DNA of 64,000 nucleotides, from assembly GCA_963930645.1 (NCBI GenBank), contig OZ005662.1:3477436-3541435 (forward strand), read 5' to 3'. The position numbers and the translations under genes were made by a program. Source of the DNA: Salticus scenicus. Its lineage: Eukaryota > Arthropoda > Arachnida > Araneae > Salticidae. This document shows, one piece after another, positions 45,280 to 56,322 of this stretch (position 1 is its first letter; each line of letters begins with the position of its first letter). Under the pieces are notes generated by a model. The model saw nothing but the letters and a program-made list of their open reading frames with translations, was not told the DNA's origin and did no database searches.

Positions 45280-45332
45280 ATTGGAAAATAGAAACACGAA
45301 AAAAAAAAGGGAGGGGAAACGAATTTCAAACT

Positions 45333-45581
45333 TGTAATATATTTAATAATTTAGTTTAATAATTTTGTGATCAGTTAACTGCAGTACATGAAAATAACTC
45401 AACTTGTTATACAAAACACGCTGTAACCGCAAGTCGTAAGCATGTTTACAGGTGAGCTTGCTTGCACGTTTGCAGTAAGTATGCGACCGGCATTGAAGTC
45501 TTTTTAATAAAAATATTTCATCTTACCTTAATGAGAGTAATTTCTCAGTATTAATATGTATATTACTTCAAGTACATTATA
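45333..45581 (+). repeat. 5' LTR (249 bp)
   Basis: Begins TGTAATATATTTAATAATTT and ends AAGTACATTATA. Compared with the 3' LTR it has T for G in GTACATGAAA (about 45390) and two extra A after TTTTTAATAA (about 45509). Confidence 0.93.
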
Positions 45582-45600
45582 TTGGCGACGAGTAATCTGA
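45582..45600 (+). promoter_or_regulatory. Probable primer-binding site
   Basis: TTGGCGACGAGTAATC directly follows the 5' LTR. TGGCGACGAG would pair with a tRNA 3' end ending in CCA. The tRNA species was not determined. Confidence 0.6.
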
Positions 45601-45653
45601 ACTCACTTGATTTGAACTTTCATTTGCATTGACGTGTTACGTTACCTACTATA

Positions 45654-46253
45654 ATGAGTAAGCTAGGCCTAATTGGCACATTGCATTCATTTGATGTAGA
45701 ACAAGATGATTTCAATTTATATATTGGACAACTTGAACATTTTTTTCTTGCTAACGATGTGGAAGACAAGAAGAAAGTATCGGTGTTCATCTCAGCAATT
45801 GGTTCAAATGCGTATAAACTTCTTCGAAATTTACTACTTCCAAAAGTGCCGAGCGAGTGCACATATGACGAGTTAAAAATCACACTTAAGCAACATTTTA
45901 AACCTGCACCAATCATCATTGCTGAACGTTTTCGCTTTCATCGACGAAATCAAACAGCTGGAGAGTCTGTTTCCAAGTATTTAGTGGAATTGAGACGGCT
46001 GGCTTCTACATGTGATTTTGGTGCATTCCTTGATGAAGCATTAAGGGATCGTTTTGTTTGTGGATTAAATAATGAAAATATTCAGAAAAGACTCCTGGCA
46101 AAGAAAGATCTGAAGCTATCAGATGCGGTGGAAACAGCGATGGCCATCGAAATCGCTGAAAATGATGCAGCTAATATGAAGACACTTACTCCTGTTGTCA
46201 ACAAAATTCGACAGAGCTCCTCAACTGCTGCAAAGAAAACTATCAACCTATGA
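45654..46253 (+). CDS. gag: Gag (capsid part) of the gypsy element
   Basis: A 199-residue frame starting MSKLGLIGTLHSF with a retrotransposon-gag core (FISAIGSNAYKLLRNLL, ELKITLKQHF, ERFRFHRRNQ, ESVSKYLVELRRLA, RDRFVCGL). This fold assembles the intracellular particle. The frame stops in an ATGA that overlaps the start of pol, and the zinc knuckles lie in the next frame. Pol is in the -1 frame, so Gag-Pol would need a -1 shift or reinitiation at the overlap. Without the knuckles this Gag is short; an alternative is that a small indel moved the junction. Confidence 0.9.
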   Translation: MSKLGLIGTLHSFDVEQDDFNLYIGQLEHFFLANDVEDKKKVSVFISAIGSNAYKLLRNLLLPKVPSECTYDELKITLKQHFKPAPIIIAERFRFHRRNQTAGESVSKYLVELRRLASTCDFGAFLDEALRDRFVCGLNNENIQKRLLAKKDLKLSDAVETAMAIEIAENDAANMKTLTPVVNKIRQSSSTAAKKTINL

Positions 46254-49200
46254 AAATTTCGAAATGTTTCCGATGTGGAGCTGCTCATGATCCTACTAAA
46301 TGCAAGTATAAAAATGCAAAATGCCATGCTTGTGGAAAAGGTGGGCATATATCTCCAGTGTGCATGAGCAAAAACAAGGCGTCATTGCCAGTGTGCATGA
46401 GCAAAAACAAAGCCTCGTCAGCAAAAAAGGTGGAAATGGTTGAGTATGACTCTGAAGCTTCTCTCTTTGCTGTGAAATCCATAAACCAAGTCTCAAGCAA
46501 GAAAAAGTATGTAATTTCTGTGATTGCAAATGGTAAACCATTGAACATGGAACTTGATACTGCAGCTGATGTCTCCATTGCATCAGAAGTATGGGTGAAG
46601 AATAATTTACCCAAAACTGAAATATTGTCTTCAACTACCAAATTAAAAGATTACAATGAAAAAGAAATCCCAGTAGTAGGTGAAATCCTTGCTGAAGTAC
46701 AGTGTAACAACCAGTGTCATAACTTACCATTAATTATTGTTAAAGGTGATCGACCAGCCCTTTTTGGAAAAAATTGGTTATGTGTGTTCAAGCTAAATTG
46801 GAATGATATATTTTCAGTGTCCTCAAATTGTGTAGACAGTGTTGAAGCACTCAAGAAAAAGTATTGTGATGTTTTCAAGGTAAGTTATCAGCCAATTAAA
46901 CATTTTAAAGCTGTCCTTAAAATGAAAGAAAATTGTCAACCTGTTTTCTGTAAAGCTAGGCCTGTACCATATGCTTTAAAAAAATCTGTTTCTGATGAAA
47001 TTAAACGATTAGTAAATAATAACATATGGCAATTAGCTGAACATTCTAAATGGGCAACACCTGTTGTTGTTGTTCCGAAAAAGAACAATTCTGTCAGATT
47101 ATGTGGTGATTTCAAAATAACTGTAAAGAAGTCCCTTGACACGAATCAATATCCTTTGCCCACACAGCAAGATCTCTTTGCTACCTTGAGAGGAGGAAAA
47201 TATTTTAGTAAACTAGACCTCTCACAAGCATACCAACAAATCGAATTGGATGCTGATTCTCAAGAGTTATTAACTTTAAATACATTCATGGGTTTGGTTC
47301 GACCAAGCAGATTGATGTATGGTATATCAGCAGCTGCTGCAATCTTTCAGTCGATAATGGAACAAATTTTACAAGGCATTCCAAATGTGATATGCTTCCA
47401 AGATGATATTCTAATCTCATCAGCTACTGAAGATGAGCATTTTTCTACTTTAGAGACTGTGATGGCAAGATTGCAAAAATACAATGCAAAATTAAATGCT
47501 GACAAATGTAAATTCTTTAAGAGTAATGTTGAATTCTTAGGTCATATTATTGACAAAGATGGTATTCACCCCACCCAAGAGAAGCTAGAGGCTATTAGTA
47601 AGATAAAAACCCCTGAAAATGTCTCTCAACTTAAATCCTTTTTAGGACTACTAAACTACTATTCAAAATTTATTAAGAACTCATCAACTTTGTTATCTCC
47701 TCTGTATAATCTGTTGAACAAAAATGTCTCATGGACATGGTCTGAGGAATGTAATGATGTCTTTGAGCAATGTAAACATCTTCTAACATCTGATGCTGTA
47801 TTGGCCCATTATGATGAAAATCTTCCTTTACAAATATCTTGTGATGCTTCGCCTGTTGGCTTAGGTGCAGTTTTATCACACATTGTAAATGGTGAAGAAA
47901 AACCTGTAGCATATGCCTCTAGAACATTATCTAAGGCTGAAATGAACTATTCACAAACCGAAAAGGAGGCCTTGGCAATAATTTTTGCTTGCAAAAAGTT
48001 TCACCAATATATATTTGGAAGGAACTTTATGTTATACACGGATCATCAACCTTTAGTTACCATCTTTTCGCCCACTAAGGCAGTACCAACCATGGCTGCT
48101 GCTCGCTTACAGAGATGGGCATTGCTATTATCCTCATACAACTATACAATTAAATATAAAAAAGGTAGTGCGCATCAGAATGCTGATTCCCTGTCAAGAT
48201 TACCTAGTGAAGATCAAAATAAAGACCTGTACCCATTAGATATTTATAAAATTTCCCATCTGTCAGAATCACCAGTAACTTCTGTTGACATCGCCAGTGC
48301 ATCAAGAAGTGATAAAATTTTGGGAGTAATAATTAAATATGTTCAAAATGGTTTTCCATCTAAAAATGAGAATCCTGATCTTAAGCCTTATTTCAGCAGA
48401 AAGGATGAATTATCAGTTGATAATAATTGTCTATTATGGGGCATGAGGGTAATAATCCCTAATGTTTATAGAAAGCACTTGCTTGAACTGCTTCATGATA
48501 CTCACCCTGGAATTGTGAAAATGAAAGCAGTTGCTGGAAGTCATTTCTGGTGGCCCAATTTAGACCATGACATAGAAGACATGTCTGCGAATTGCGAAGC
48601 TTGCCAAGTTACAGCTAAGTCTCCTCCTGTCACACCACTACAATCATGGGTCTGGCCTAAGGCACCATGGGACCGAATTCACTTAGATTTTGCCCAGAAA
48701 GACCAAAATAATTACTTTATAGTAGTAGACAGCTATTCAAAGTGGTTGGAGGTAGCAAAAATGTCATCTACAACAGCAGGAAGCACCATAGCTGTATTGC
48801 AACAACTGTTTGCTAGATATGGACTACCTCTAGAAGTTGTTTCAGACAATGGACCCCAGTTTATTTCAGATGAATTTGCAGCTTTCCTAAAATCCTGTGG
48901 TGTTTTACAGACACTCATTCCAGCATACCACCCCCAATCAAATGGTCAGGCTGAACGCACTATACAGACTTTTAAACAATCACTTAGAAAGATGCAATTA
49001 GACTCTAATGATGGTAGTACAGTTACCGCGAAGGTGAATAGATTCTTGCACAAGTATAGATCCTCACCTCATTCTACAACTGGTTTGTCCCCAGCAGAGC
49101 TGTTCCTTGGTCGTCCTATTAGAACTGTCTTGGAGTTGCTACATCCATGTACAGCAAGGCATGTTGAAAAAAAACAAAGATGTCAAAAACAATACTTTGA

Positions 49201-49642
49201 CAGATCTCATACCAGCAACAAGGATTTATCCTGTGGTCAGTATGTTTGGGTAAAATCCCACATGAATCCTTCAAACAAATGGATTTATGGCAGACTAATT
49301 AAACCAAAAGGTTCCAAGACTTGGCTGATTGAAATAAACAACAAGAAATATTTAGCACACATTGATCAAATTCGCCCTGCTAGCCCGTCAATCCCTGAAC
49401 GAAGAGATGTTTCCATCCCTGTGGATTTTCCTATTTCATCTCAAGCTTCCAATCAACCAACTTCCATCACTTCGTCAAATACAGAACCCCAACATGAACT
49501 GTCCTCCACTCCTGAAACCCAACAGTCTGCAGTTCTTCCTACTGAAGAATCGGAGAATACTGAAGAAACCCAAGTTACAACTGTCACAAACAGACGCTAC
49601 CCATCACGAATTAGGAAAAAACCAGAAAGACTTGATCTTTAA
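46250..49642 (+). CDS. pol: Pol polyprotein: nucleocapsid knuckles, protease, RT, RNase H, integrase
   Basis: 1130 uninterrupted residues. Two CCHC knuckles (CFRCGAAHDPTKC and CHACGKGGHISPVC, residues ~6-38) are followed by an 11-residue tandem duplication (PVCMSKNKAS twice). Protease: LDTAADVSI near residue 103, where the usual Gly of D-T/S-G is Ala. RT: SKLDLSQAYQQIEL and the catalytic CFQDDILIS (~383-389), where YLDD is usual. RNase H: CDASPVGLGAVL (~529) and TDHQPL (~597). Integrase: HHCC zinc segment (HDTHPG...CEAC, ~750-785), then LDFA, SDNGPQF and NGQAERT, carrying the D-D-E acids (~811, 866, 902). The C-terminus is long and polar. The frame is full length, but the protease change may lower activity. 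Confidence 0.95.
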   Translation: MKISKCFRCGAAHDPTKCKYKNAKCHACGKGGHISPVCMSKNKASLPVCMSKNKASSAKKVEMVEYDSEASLFAVKSINQVSSKKKYVISVIANGKPLNMELDTAADVSIASEVWVKNNLPKTEILSSTTKLKDYNEKEIPVVGEILAEVQCNNQCHNLPLIIVKGDRPALFGKNWLCVFKLNWNDIFSVSSNCVDSVEALKKKYCDVFKVSYQPIKHFKAVLKMKENCQPVFCKARPVPYALKKSVSDEIKRLVNNNIWQLAEHSKWATPVVVVPKKNNSVRLCGDFKITVKKSLDTNQYPLPTQQDLFATLRGGKYFSKLDLSQAYQQIELDADSQELLTLNTFMGLVRPSRLMYGISAAAAIFQSIMEQILQGIPNVICFQDDILISSATEDEHFSTLETVMARLQKYNAKLNADKCKFFKSNVEFLGHIIDKDGIHPTQEKLEAISKIKTPENVSQLKSFLGLLNYYSKFIKNSSTLLSPLYNLLNKNVSWTWSEECNDVFEQCKHLLTSDAVLAHYDENLPLQISCDASPVGLGAVLSHIVNGEEKPVAYASRTLSKAEMNYSQTEKEALAIIFACKKFHQYIFGRNFMLYTDHQPLVTIFSPTKAVPTMAAARLQRWALLLSSYNYTIKYKKGSAHQNADSLSRLPSEDQNKDLYPLDIYKISHLSESPVTSVDIASASRSDKILGVIIKYVQNGFPSKNENPDLKPYFSRKDELSVDNNCLLWGMRVIIPNVYRKHLLELLHDTHPGIVKMKAVAGSHFWWPNLDHDIEDMSANCEACQVTAKSPPVTPLQSWVWPKAPWDRIHLDFAQKDQNNYFIVVDSYSKWLEVAKMSSTTAGSTIAVLQQLFARYGLPLEVVSDNGPQFISDEFAAFLKSCGVLQTLIPAYHPQSNGQAERTIQTFKQSLRKMQLDSNDGSTVTAKVNRFLHKYRSSPHSTTGLSPAELFLGRPIRTVLELLHPCTARHVEKKQRCQKQYFDRSHTSNKDLSCGQYVWVKSHMNPSNKWIYGRLIKPKGSKTWLIEINNKKYLAHIDQIRPASPSIPERRDVSIPVDFPISSQASNQPTSITSSNTEPQHELSSTPETQQSAVLPTEESENTEETQVTTVTNRRYPSRIRKKPERLDL

Positions 49643-49680
49643 AAACTTTTAATTAATGACTTTAATTTTTTTTTTTTTTC

Positions 49681-49691
49681 AAAAGGGGTGT
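49681..49691 (+). promoter_or_regulatory. Polypurine tract of the gypsy element
   Basis: AAAAGGGG immediately precedes the 3' LTR, the position of the plus-strand primer. Confidence 0.75.
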
Positions 49692-49938
49692 TGTAATATA
49701 TTTAATAATTTAGTTTAATAATTTTGTGATCAGTTAACTGCAGTACAGGAAAATAACTCAACTTGTTATACAAAACACGCTGTAACCGCAAGTCGTAAGC
49801 ATGTTTACAGGTGAGCTTGCTTGCACGTTTGCAGTAAGTATGCGACCGGCATTGAAGTCTTTTTAATAAATATTTCATCTTACCTTAATGAGAGTAATTT
49901 CTCAGTATTAATATGTATATTACTTCAAGTACATTATA
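49692..49938 (+). repeat. 3' LTR (247 bp)
   Basis: Same start and end text as the 5' LTR (TGTAATATATTTAA...ACATTATA), followed by the AAACT duplication. Confidence 0.93.
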
Positions 49939-49943
49939 AAACT

Positions 49944-50348
49944 GTAACTGGAATTTTTCATTCACCTTTAGTAAATAAATTATTCATAAATGCTATTTGC
50001 TAAAATATTCGTGTGTATTCACTCGGGGAAAGACGGCCATATTCCGTCTTTTCCCAAGTGAAAAGGAATCACTTTTTTCTCCCCAATGATCAATCTATAT
50101 ATTATTACTATATCTACGTATAAATTACTATATGGATACGATGCCACGGAAGCAGATGATTTGTTAGGGTGGGATCAGGCTTTCCACCGATCCAAGATCG
50201 ATCCAACCAGTCATGTATCAATGCGTCCAGTCCCGTGAACCGGTCTGGATCAAAGTGGTTCAGTGGAATGTATCCCGAGAACCGGTCGTAGATCAAATCA
50301 CCCAAAAGAATTTTCTGAGACATTTAATTCATTGACCTATCCATTGCT
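49944..50348. other. Spacer with small inverted repeats
   Basis: GGGGAAAGACGGCC/ATTCCGTCTTTTCCC near 50025-50056 forms a short hairpin. 50170-50310 has GATCCAACC/GGTCTGGATC-type inverted motifs. No gene was recognised; the 69-codon ORF is unsupported. Confidence 0.4.
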
Positions 50349-50356
50349 ATGATGGG

Positions 50357-51259
50357 TAGGGTGACAATATGTCCTCGAAATTCGAGGACTGTCCTCGAAT
50401 TTTCAGCTTTTTTATTTTTTGTCCCCAAAAATTCCTTGACTAATTGAGGACACTAAATGTCCCCAAATTTAAATATTTGTATCTATTTCTTTCAAAATCA
50501 TAGTCCATTCCATGGAAGATCGAAATTGTGATGGCATGTCTCCGGACCACCTCTAGGGATGAGTCCTAGATCGTCGCCAATTGCCTGTTGCGCACCACTA
50601 GTGCGACGTTCAGCCCATCCAATCCAATTCAATCAAAATTGCAGTCTAATGCACAAGTAATTGGATAAACACGGAAATCTTCAAAACTTTAAAATAAACA
50701 TCCTCATACTTCATGAGCAGAGAAAGAAACATCACTACTCATCAGTATATAAATTCTATCTTGCCCGATTTATGTGAAGTGAAAAATAAATGAAATTTTG
50801 ACAAAAATAGCAGTTATATGACCACCACAAATTGCATTGATTAATACATTGATAATGATAGGAGAGAAAATATAAGGATTTTCTTGTAGTTATATAATTG
50901 GGATTATTTCTGCCTTTCTGGGAGTGGGGATTCTGAAGATTAAAACAAAATGCTGTTATTTTGTGTTCTCTCCTATCATAATAAAGTGTAATGAGTTCTA
51001 TAGACTTGATTATTTTAATAATGCTGGGATAGTTTAATTTGCATAAACATACCTTAGACTCAGCAATAAAAAAGTGTTTCAAAGTATTTTGTGATGTATA
51101 AATCAGAGTTCTTTTTATTGATAATGCATATAGGTATCGGTCTGTTATGTCCTCGAAAATGTCCCCAAATTGAGTTTTCGATGTCCTCGAAATTTATTTC
51201 GATTCGGGGATAAACGGTAATTTGTCCCCAAATCAGTGTTTGAAAATATGGTCACCATA
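50357..51259. mobile_element. Non-autonomous hAT element, TAGGGTGAC family, copy 2 (903 bp)
   Basis: Perfect 8-bp duplications ATGATGGG flank it (50349-50356 and 51260-51267). Left end TAGGGTGACAATATGTCCTC; right end reverse complemented TATGGTGACCATAT. Subterminal GTCCTCGAA/GTCCCCAAA motifs parallel the GTCCTCATT motifs of 7788-9166. Contains the SINE fragment 50508-50635. Non-coding. Confidence 0.92.
50508..50635 (+). mobile_element. SINE 3' fragment inside hAT copy 2
   Basis: GAAATTGTGATGGCATGTCT, a CACCTCTAGGGATGAGTCC-like block and a CACTAGTGCGACGT stretch, then CCCATCCAATCCAA. It is the same portion of the SINE as at 8192-8315, in the same orientation relative to the hAT ends, with the same CCATCCAATCCAA boundary. 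Confidence 0.8.
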
Positions 51260-51267
51260 ATGATGGG

Positions 51268-51352
51268 CCATTGGTTATTGCTCTGATTGGCCGTTTGTTT
51301 GCTGTAACAAAGAATTATAATTGATTTATTTCATAAAAGGTTTTATGCATAA

Positions 51353-51388
<36 letters not shown>

Positions 51389-52226
51389 TAACTCTATAAT
51401 TGTCTTAAAATTGTAATGATATGCATACAATGTATTCAAATATAACACAATAATGCAAATTAAAATTCATCGAAAATTATTTAAATTTAATAAAATAAAA
51501 CTTTGAAATGCTCCCTGCTTACAATTTTTTAATTTTGAGTATTAAAAAGTATTTTAAATATGTCTGTGTACTACTTTGTAAATTTATTCATGAATTATTT
51601 TTATAAAACATTTTTATGTTTGAATACTCAATATTTGCATTAAATTTCAGCATTCAAACATAAAAATATTTAAAAATCATTATTTAATTTATATTTAAAA
51701 AAAAAAAAAATCATAAATGTATTAAACATTTAAAATATCTTTGATTCAAATCATAATTAATTGAATTTAACAAACCAATTAAACGAAGTCATGATTAAAA
51801 AAAATGTAATTAATTTATTTTTGTAATCACTGATTTTAATCAAAACTTAAATTTTGTATATATATTTTTTTTTTACTTTTATATGTTTTACAGCACAGTA
51901 AAACTTCAACCTATTTACTATTTACATCAATGCTAAATATTTGCCTTAAATTTCAGCATTCAAACATTAAAATATTTAATAATGTTTAAAACATTTGAAA
52001 ATTAATGTTTAATTTCTATTTAAATAAATATAGAAAAGAAATATGTTTAAAATGTTCGTAATTTAAAATAAAACTATGATTGAAATATATATATATATAT
52101 TTTTTTTTTAATGATTGATTTAGTTTAAAAATCAAAATTTTATAATTTTTTGGCAATGTGTAATCCGCGATTGTACTGAAATGCTCGCCCTCTGGTGGGC
52201 TAAGGTGAAATTACAATTAACATGCT
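51268..52226. other. AT-rich spacer with short dispersed repeats
   Basis: Poly-T run 51358-51387. AAATTTCAGCATTCAAACAT and following AATATTTAA occur at about 51645 and 51952, and again near 63398. No coding sequence recognised. Confidence 0.45.
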
Positions 52227-53056
52227 TTAGGGTGCTACCACGAACACATCGAAATGTTTCGATGATCGAATGTGACGTCACTTTGACGTAATGTTTCGAT
52301 GCGAATTTGAATTTTCGATCACTTCGTACTCTGAGCCAAGCGCATCGAAAAGTTTTGATGGTAAATCCATCGAAACACTTTCGATGAGGAATTACCGAGT
52401 GAAACTGTTTACGATAGCTCGTTTCTTCATACTTTTCGTCTGCTACTGCTAAAGGGAAACATGTTTGTTTTTATTTTTAATGTGAATATGAATGGGTAAA
52501 ATAAGTTTTTTTCTCTATATGTACATTGAAGTAAATTTTATTGTTATGTTGGGCTTCTACATACGTATTACGGAGTAATATGCACGGTTATTTATTTATT
52601 TTTAAATAAAGATATCTTAAAACTTCACCGACGGATTGCAGTGTTTATAATTTCAATTTCTGAACTTTATATTGGTAATATTTTTCAGAAGTGTTAATTA
52701 TAAAAAAATAACTAATCAAAAAAAAAAAAAAAAGATCGTTATTTTTTAAAAAGTTTTATATTATGCTGTGATTTGCCTATTATCAAAACATGTAAAGTTT
52801 TCTTAATTTAAATAGCTAAATGAGGCAGTAAATTTTAACTTTTAGGGATAATAAAATTCTTTCGTTGGTAAATATACTGGTTTTTCACTTTTAGGTATAT
52901 ACATAATTTTTTGTAAATTGTTTTGATATTAACTGGATGAAAAAACCCTCTTGTAACAGAATATCACAAATGTCACCATTTGGGCATCTAGCTTTCTTAT
53001 TTATTTATAAACATATATTGTAAATAAGAAACAAAGTGAGATAAAACATAATATAT

Positions 53057-53240
53057 TATGGGGCAAATTTTAAGTGATGCGGCATGCTTGTTTTGTGCTC
53101 TCAAGTTCAAAACTGGGGCCATTATGGCATGGCTGTGTTTCTTGAAAAGCTATAATCCAATTGAAAGATTTGATTCGAAGAAAGTTCTACAAACAATTTC
53201 CAGATTTATTGTTAGCAAAAGTGAATCAGCTTGATGAGGT
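53057..53240 (+). pseudogene. Possible Harbinger-like transposase 5' exon fragment
   Basis: From ATG 53057 the frame runs ~59 codons (MGQILSDAACLFCAL ... SYNPIERFDSKK) and stops. Shifting one base after FDSKK gives FYKQFPDLLLAKVNQLDEV followed by GTATCT, a possible splice donor. The pattern NP.ERFD...F...F recalls the N-terminal end of HARBI1-like transposases. No downstream catalytic exon was found. Weak call, made because of its place inside the TTA-flanked TIR element. Confidence 0.35.
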
Positions 53241-55190
53241 ATCTTCTGTGTGTTGTCTACAATTCTGAATATTTAAAAATTGTGGAATTTAGTGGAATGA
53301 AAATAATTTCATCACATATTCATCAGAAATTGTCATCATTTTTCATTAGAAGTTGTTAAATCATGTGAAGTGCAGTGACTTCATACATGTAAGTATTAAT
53401 AGATTTAATTATTTTGTGTGTTCCATTGATATTTAAGTCTGTATATATGTTAAAGCTTGTAAAGTAATTTTTCGTAATTAATATATGTGAATGTGTTACA
53501 CTTAATGCAATAATGAATGCATTTTCGAAAAAAAAAAAAAACCTTTTATACTTTGTATACATACAAACTTTCAGGGATTGATCCAGGTTTAATCTTCCAT
53601 TTTTACAATCACCATTTATACTGCTTAATGTCAAGTTAATAGAGTTTTGTTGAGCCAAATTAAGGCATTAATTAAAAATAATACTGAAATGAAAGCATGA
53701 AAATATTTAATAAAAGGATCACTTTTATAAAACAAAGTCTTGTGCAGGGGCTCATTTTATGAATTTGAATTTTGTGAAGGGTCCCTTTTTATGATGCAGA
53801 AATTTATGAAGGGCCGCAAAAGGGACCCAAATTTTGCCTTGATTGAACCCTGACTTTTACAAAAAATTCATAAGTTGTGTAAGAGATTGTTGAAATGATG
53901 TTGAAGTTTCATATACCATATTAATGTGTGTTTGTGACATACTTTCATTTATTTTATTTATTTCGCAATATTCTTTGTAAAAAATTTCTTTAATTTTCTG
54001 TGCACTACCTGTAAATTTTAGCAAGACACATCTCTCTGGACAATGACTTCGTAGAATGAGATTGTTTTATGTGAATCAGAAGTCTGTACAAGATGAGCTA
54101 GTAAACAAAAGTAAATTTTTATATGAGCTGGGCCAGCAAAGCATAATCAACATTTTTATTTCAAGCTCTTAAAAAGGAATTTTTTCTTTTTTTTAAGTAA
54201 AGGTTAAGAGTTTTATTTATAATATAAATACTGCATAAAAGTTGGAAAAATAAAAAATTAGGGTAAGATTGACTTTCTACTGCCTCTTATGTTTAGAATA
54301 TTTCGTGAGTACACTAGATAAACATTCTGTAGAAGTTATGAGCTTTCTGTTTACTTTTGCTTCTTTGCATCATCTGTTATGTAATTCACTGCTGCGTAAC
54401 ACAGATTGGGTTGAAGTTTGTTATTTAGCATGACTGCATGCATGTTTTTTCTTTTCTTTTTTTCTTTGAAAAAGAAAGTATTTGAATTTTTAGACATATT
54501 TCTGACGTTTATGTCAGTGGTGGTCTGGTTTGTTGGTTAAAGGTACTTTCTGTATATATATTACTTAAATAGACCATATGGCTGTCCATTCCGTATTTCT
54601 GAATGAATATTACCGTCAATGAATGTTAAGGAAATATGATAAGTACAATGAAAGATATTTTTCTATTGGCATAGTTTGGGAAATAAGGGTGTGCTTGAGT
54701 AGTGTATGAAAGAGAGTTTAATTGTGTCTTTTTATGTTTGGCCTGTGTGTAATGAAAATATGATTTTAACAGAATGTAAAGTTAAAATCAATGGTTTTGC
54801 ATGGATGTATAGAAATTGTTTTAAAGTGAAAGAAATGAGGCATAATATGTGTCATAATGTAAAGAAAGGGTTGTGGTTTTCTAGTAGTCATTTGGTTATT
54901 CCCCCCCCCCAATCAAATGACAGATATTGACATTAAATCAGAAGGGGGGGGGGGAGGAGTATATCAAAGGCGAAGGTGCTTCATGAATTACAGACATGAA
55001 ACAGAGGTAAGTGAGCTGTGATTTTCTATTTTATAAAATATCTAAATATCCATGAATTTTTGCTTTACTTGTTTTATGAAAAATATGTTTGATTATTACG
55101 TATTTTTGTGCTTTTTAAATAGTTTATAAAATGTGATTTTTGTTGGTTAAAAACTGTTTAAACTGTTGCTTTTTCTTTCTTTTTTTTTTT
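53241..55190. other. Non-coding interior of the 10.6-kb element
   Basis: AT-rich. Notable: GGGCCGCAAAAGGGACCC-type inverted text near 53777-53830, a C-run (54901-54910) facing a G-run (54943-54957), and short ORFs (<=100 codons) without domains. Confidence 0.4.
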
Positions 55191-55194
55191 TTTT

Positions 55195-55527
55195 TTATGT
55201 ACACAAAGCATACAGACGTGCATATTGCTGCATTACAAAATTTTGTATATTTTTAAGTTTTATGCATTTTAAGATATGGGTGTCCAGTGATGTTTATTAT
55301 TTGATTTTCATGTATGTGAAGTGTACAGACGTGCATATTACTGATTGCTTCAACAAAAAATTATATTTTAAGATAGGGGTATCTATAATGATGCTTATTT
55401 ATTTTTATTTTATTTATTTGTTCGTTATCATGTAAGCGAAGTGTAGTCATAAGTACATAGTACTGACTACTAAACTGCAAAGTTTTTAAAACTTTGAGTT
55501 TCATGTGTTTTGAGATAGGGATATCCA

Positions 55528-55559
<32 letters not shown>

Positions 55560-55830
55560 TTCATCTATGCAAAGTGTACAGGCGTATTACTGATATTGCG
55601 AATTGGAATTTTGAGTATTTATATCATGTGATTGTATGTTCTAAGTTTTATTAACTGACTGCTGAACTAGAAAATGTTTTACATATTCAAGTTTCATGCA
55701 TTTTGAGATATGAGTATCCAGTGTTCTTTTTTTTTCCCCTATCTATGCGAAGCATACAGACATACACATTGCTAATTCCCGCGATTGGGAATTTTGAGCA
55801 TTTATGCAGTGTGACTGTGATTGTGTGCTG
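55195..55830. repeat. Diverged tandem repeat, ~120-180-base units, 5 copies
   Basis: Units begin near 55195, 55312, 55430, 55562 and 55738, each with a variant of ATGYGAAGTGTACAGACGTG followed by GCATATTACTGAT and GAGTTTCATGCATTTTGAGAT. The ORF at 55166-55435 is repeat sequence. Confidence 0.7.
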
Positions 55831-56225
55831 TAAGTTTTATTTTTTATTTGTGATTGGTTATGATTTCATGATTATTTAGTAATTTTTCCTAAACTAACAA
55901 AGCATTAAAAAAAATTGAAAAAACTTAATAAAAATAGCCAAATAATAAAAAATAAATCCAGCAGTTCATAATTTTGAGATGTAAACATTAAGAATTTAGT
56001 GGAATTCATGAGTAGAAAGGTGGAAATTGCGACAGTAAAAAAGAAAACAGTAGATAAGCCTGATGCTAGGGTTAGCCAATGCTAGAGAAACATTTTGCTC
56101 ACTCTACGAAGAAAAATATTTAATGAGGAAATACACTGTTATGTAACTCCAGACATAATAGTTCTACTTTTCTTGGAGACGGGTAGAAAGTTGTGTCCTC
56201 TAGTTATAAAAACTAAAGGTTGAAA

Positions 56226-56322
56226 ATGACAATGCATTTTTAAAATATTTTAAGCCAATTGTTTTGAATCTCAGCTGCTTTCGGCAGCGTTTATATGACT
56301 CAACAAGAAAATTTATTTTTAA
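56226..56322. repeat. Upstream unit of the ~142-bp tandem array, cut by the piggyBac-like element
   Basis: Contains GACAATGCATTTTTAAAATA, AGCCAATTGTTTTGAATC and CTGCTTTCGGCAGCGTTTAT, matching units at 58093-58590. Confidence 0.75.

Larger units (their letters stand above)
45333..49938 (+). mobile_element. Ty3/gypsy LTR retrotransposon, near-intact (4606 bp)
   Basis: Two nearly identical LTRs flank gag and pol frames. The genomic flanks carry a 5-bp duplication AAACT (45328-45332 and 49939-49943; AAAC if the LTR is taken to start one base earlier). Domain order protease-RT-RNase H-integrase is diagnostic of Ty3/gypsy; the gag and the primer-site type suggest the mag-like lineage. There is no env. 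Only one substitution and one 2-base indel were seen between the LTRs, so the insertion is recent. Confidence 0.95.

Noticed and set aside
46285..46641. Minus-strand ORFs of 112-118 codons
   Set aside because: Antisense shadows of the gypsy pol frame.
54901..54957. C-run facing a G-run as a possible structured element
   Set aside because: Homopolymer lengths are likely to vary by assembly or slippage; no other pairing around them.
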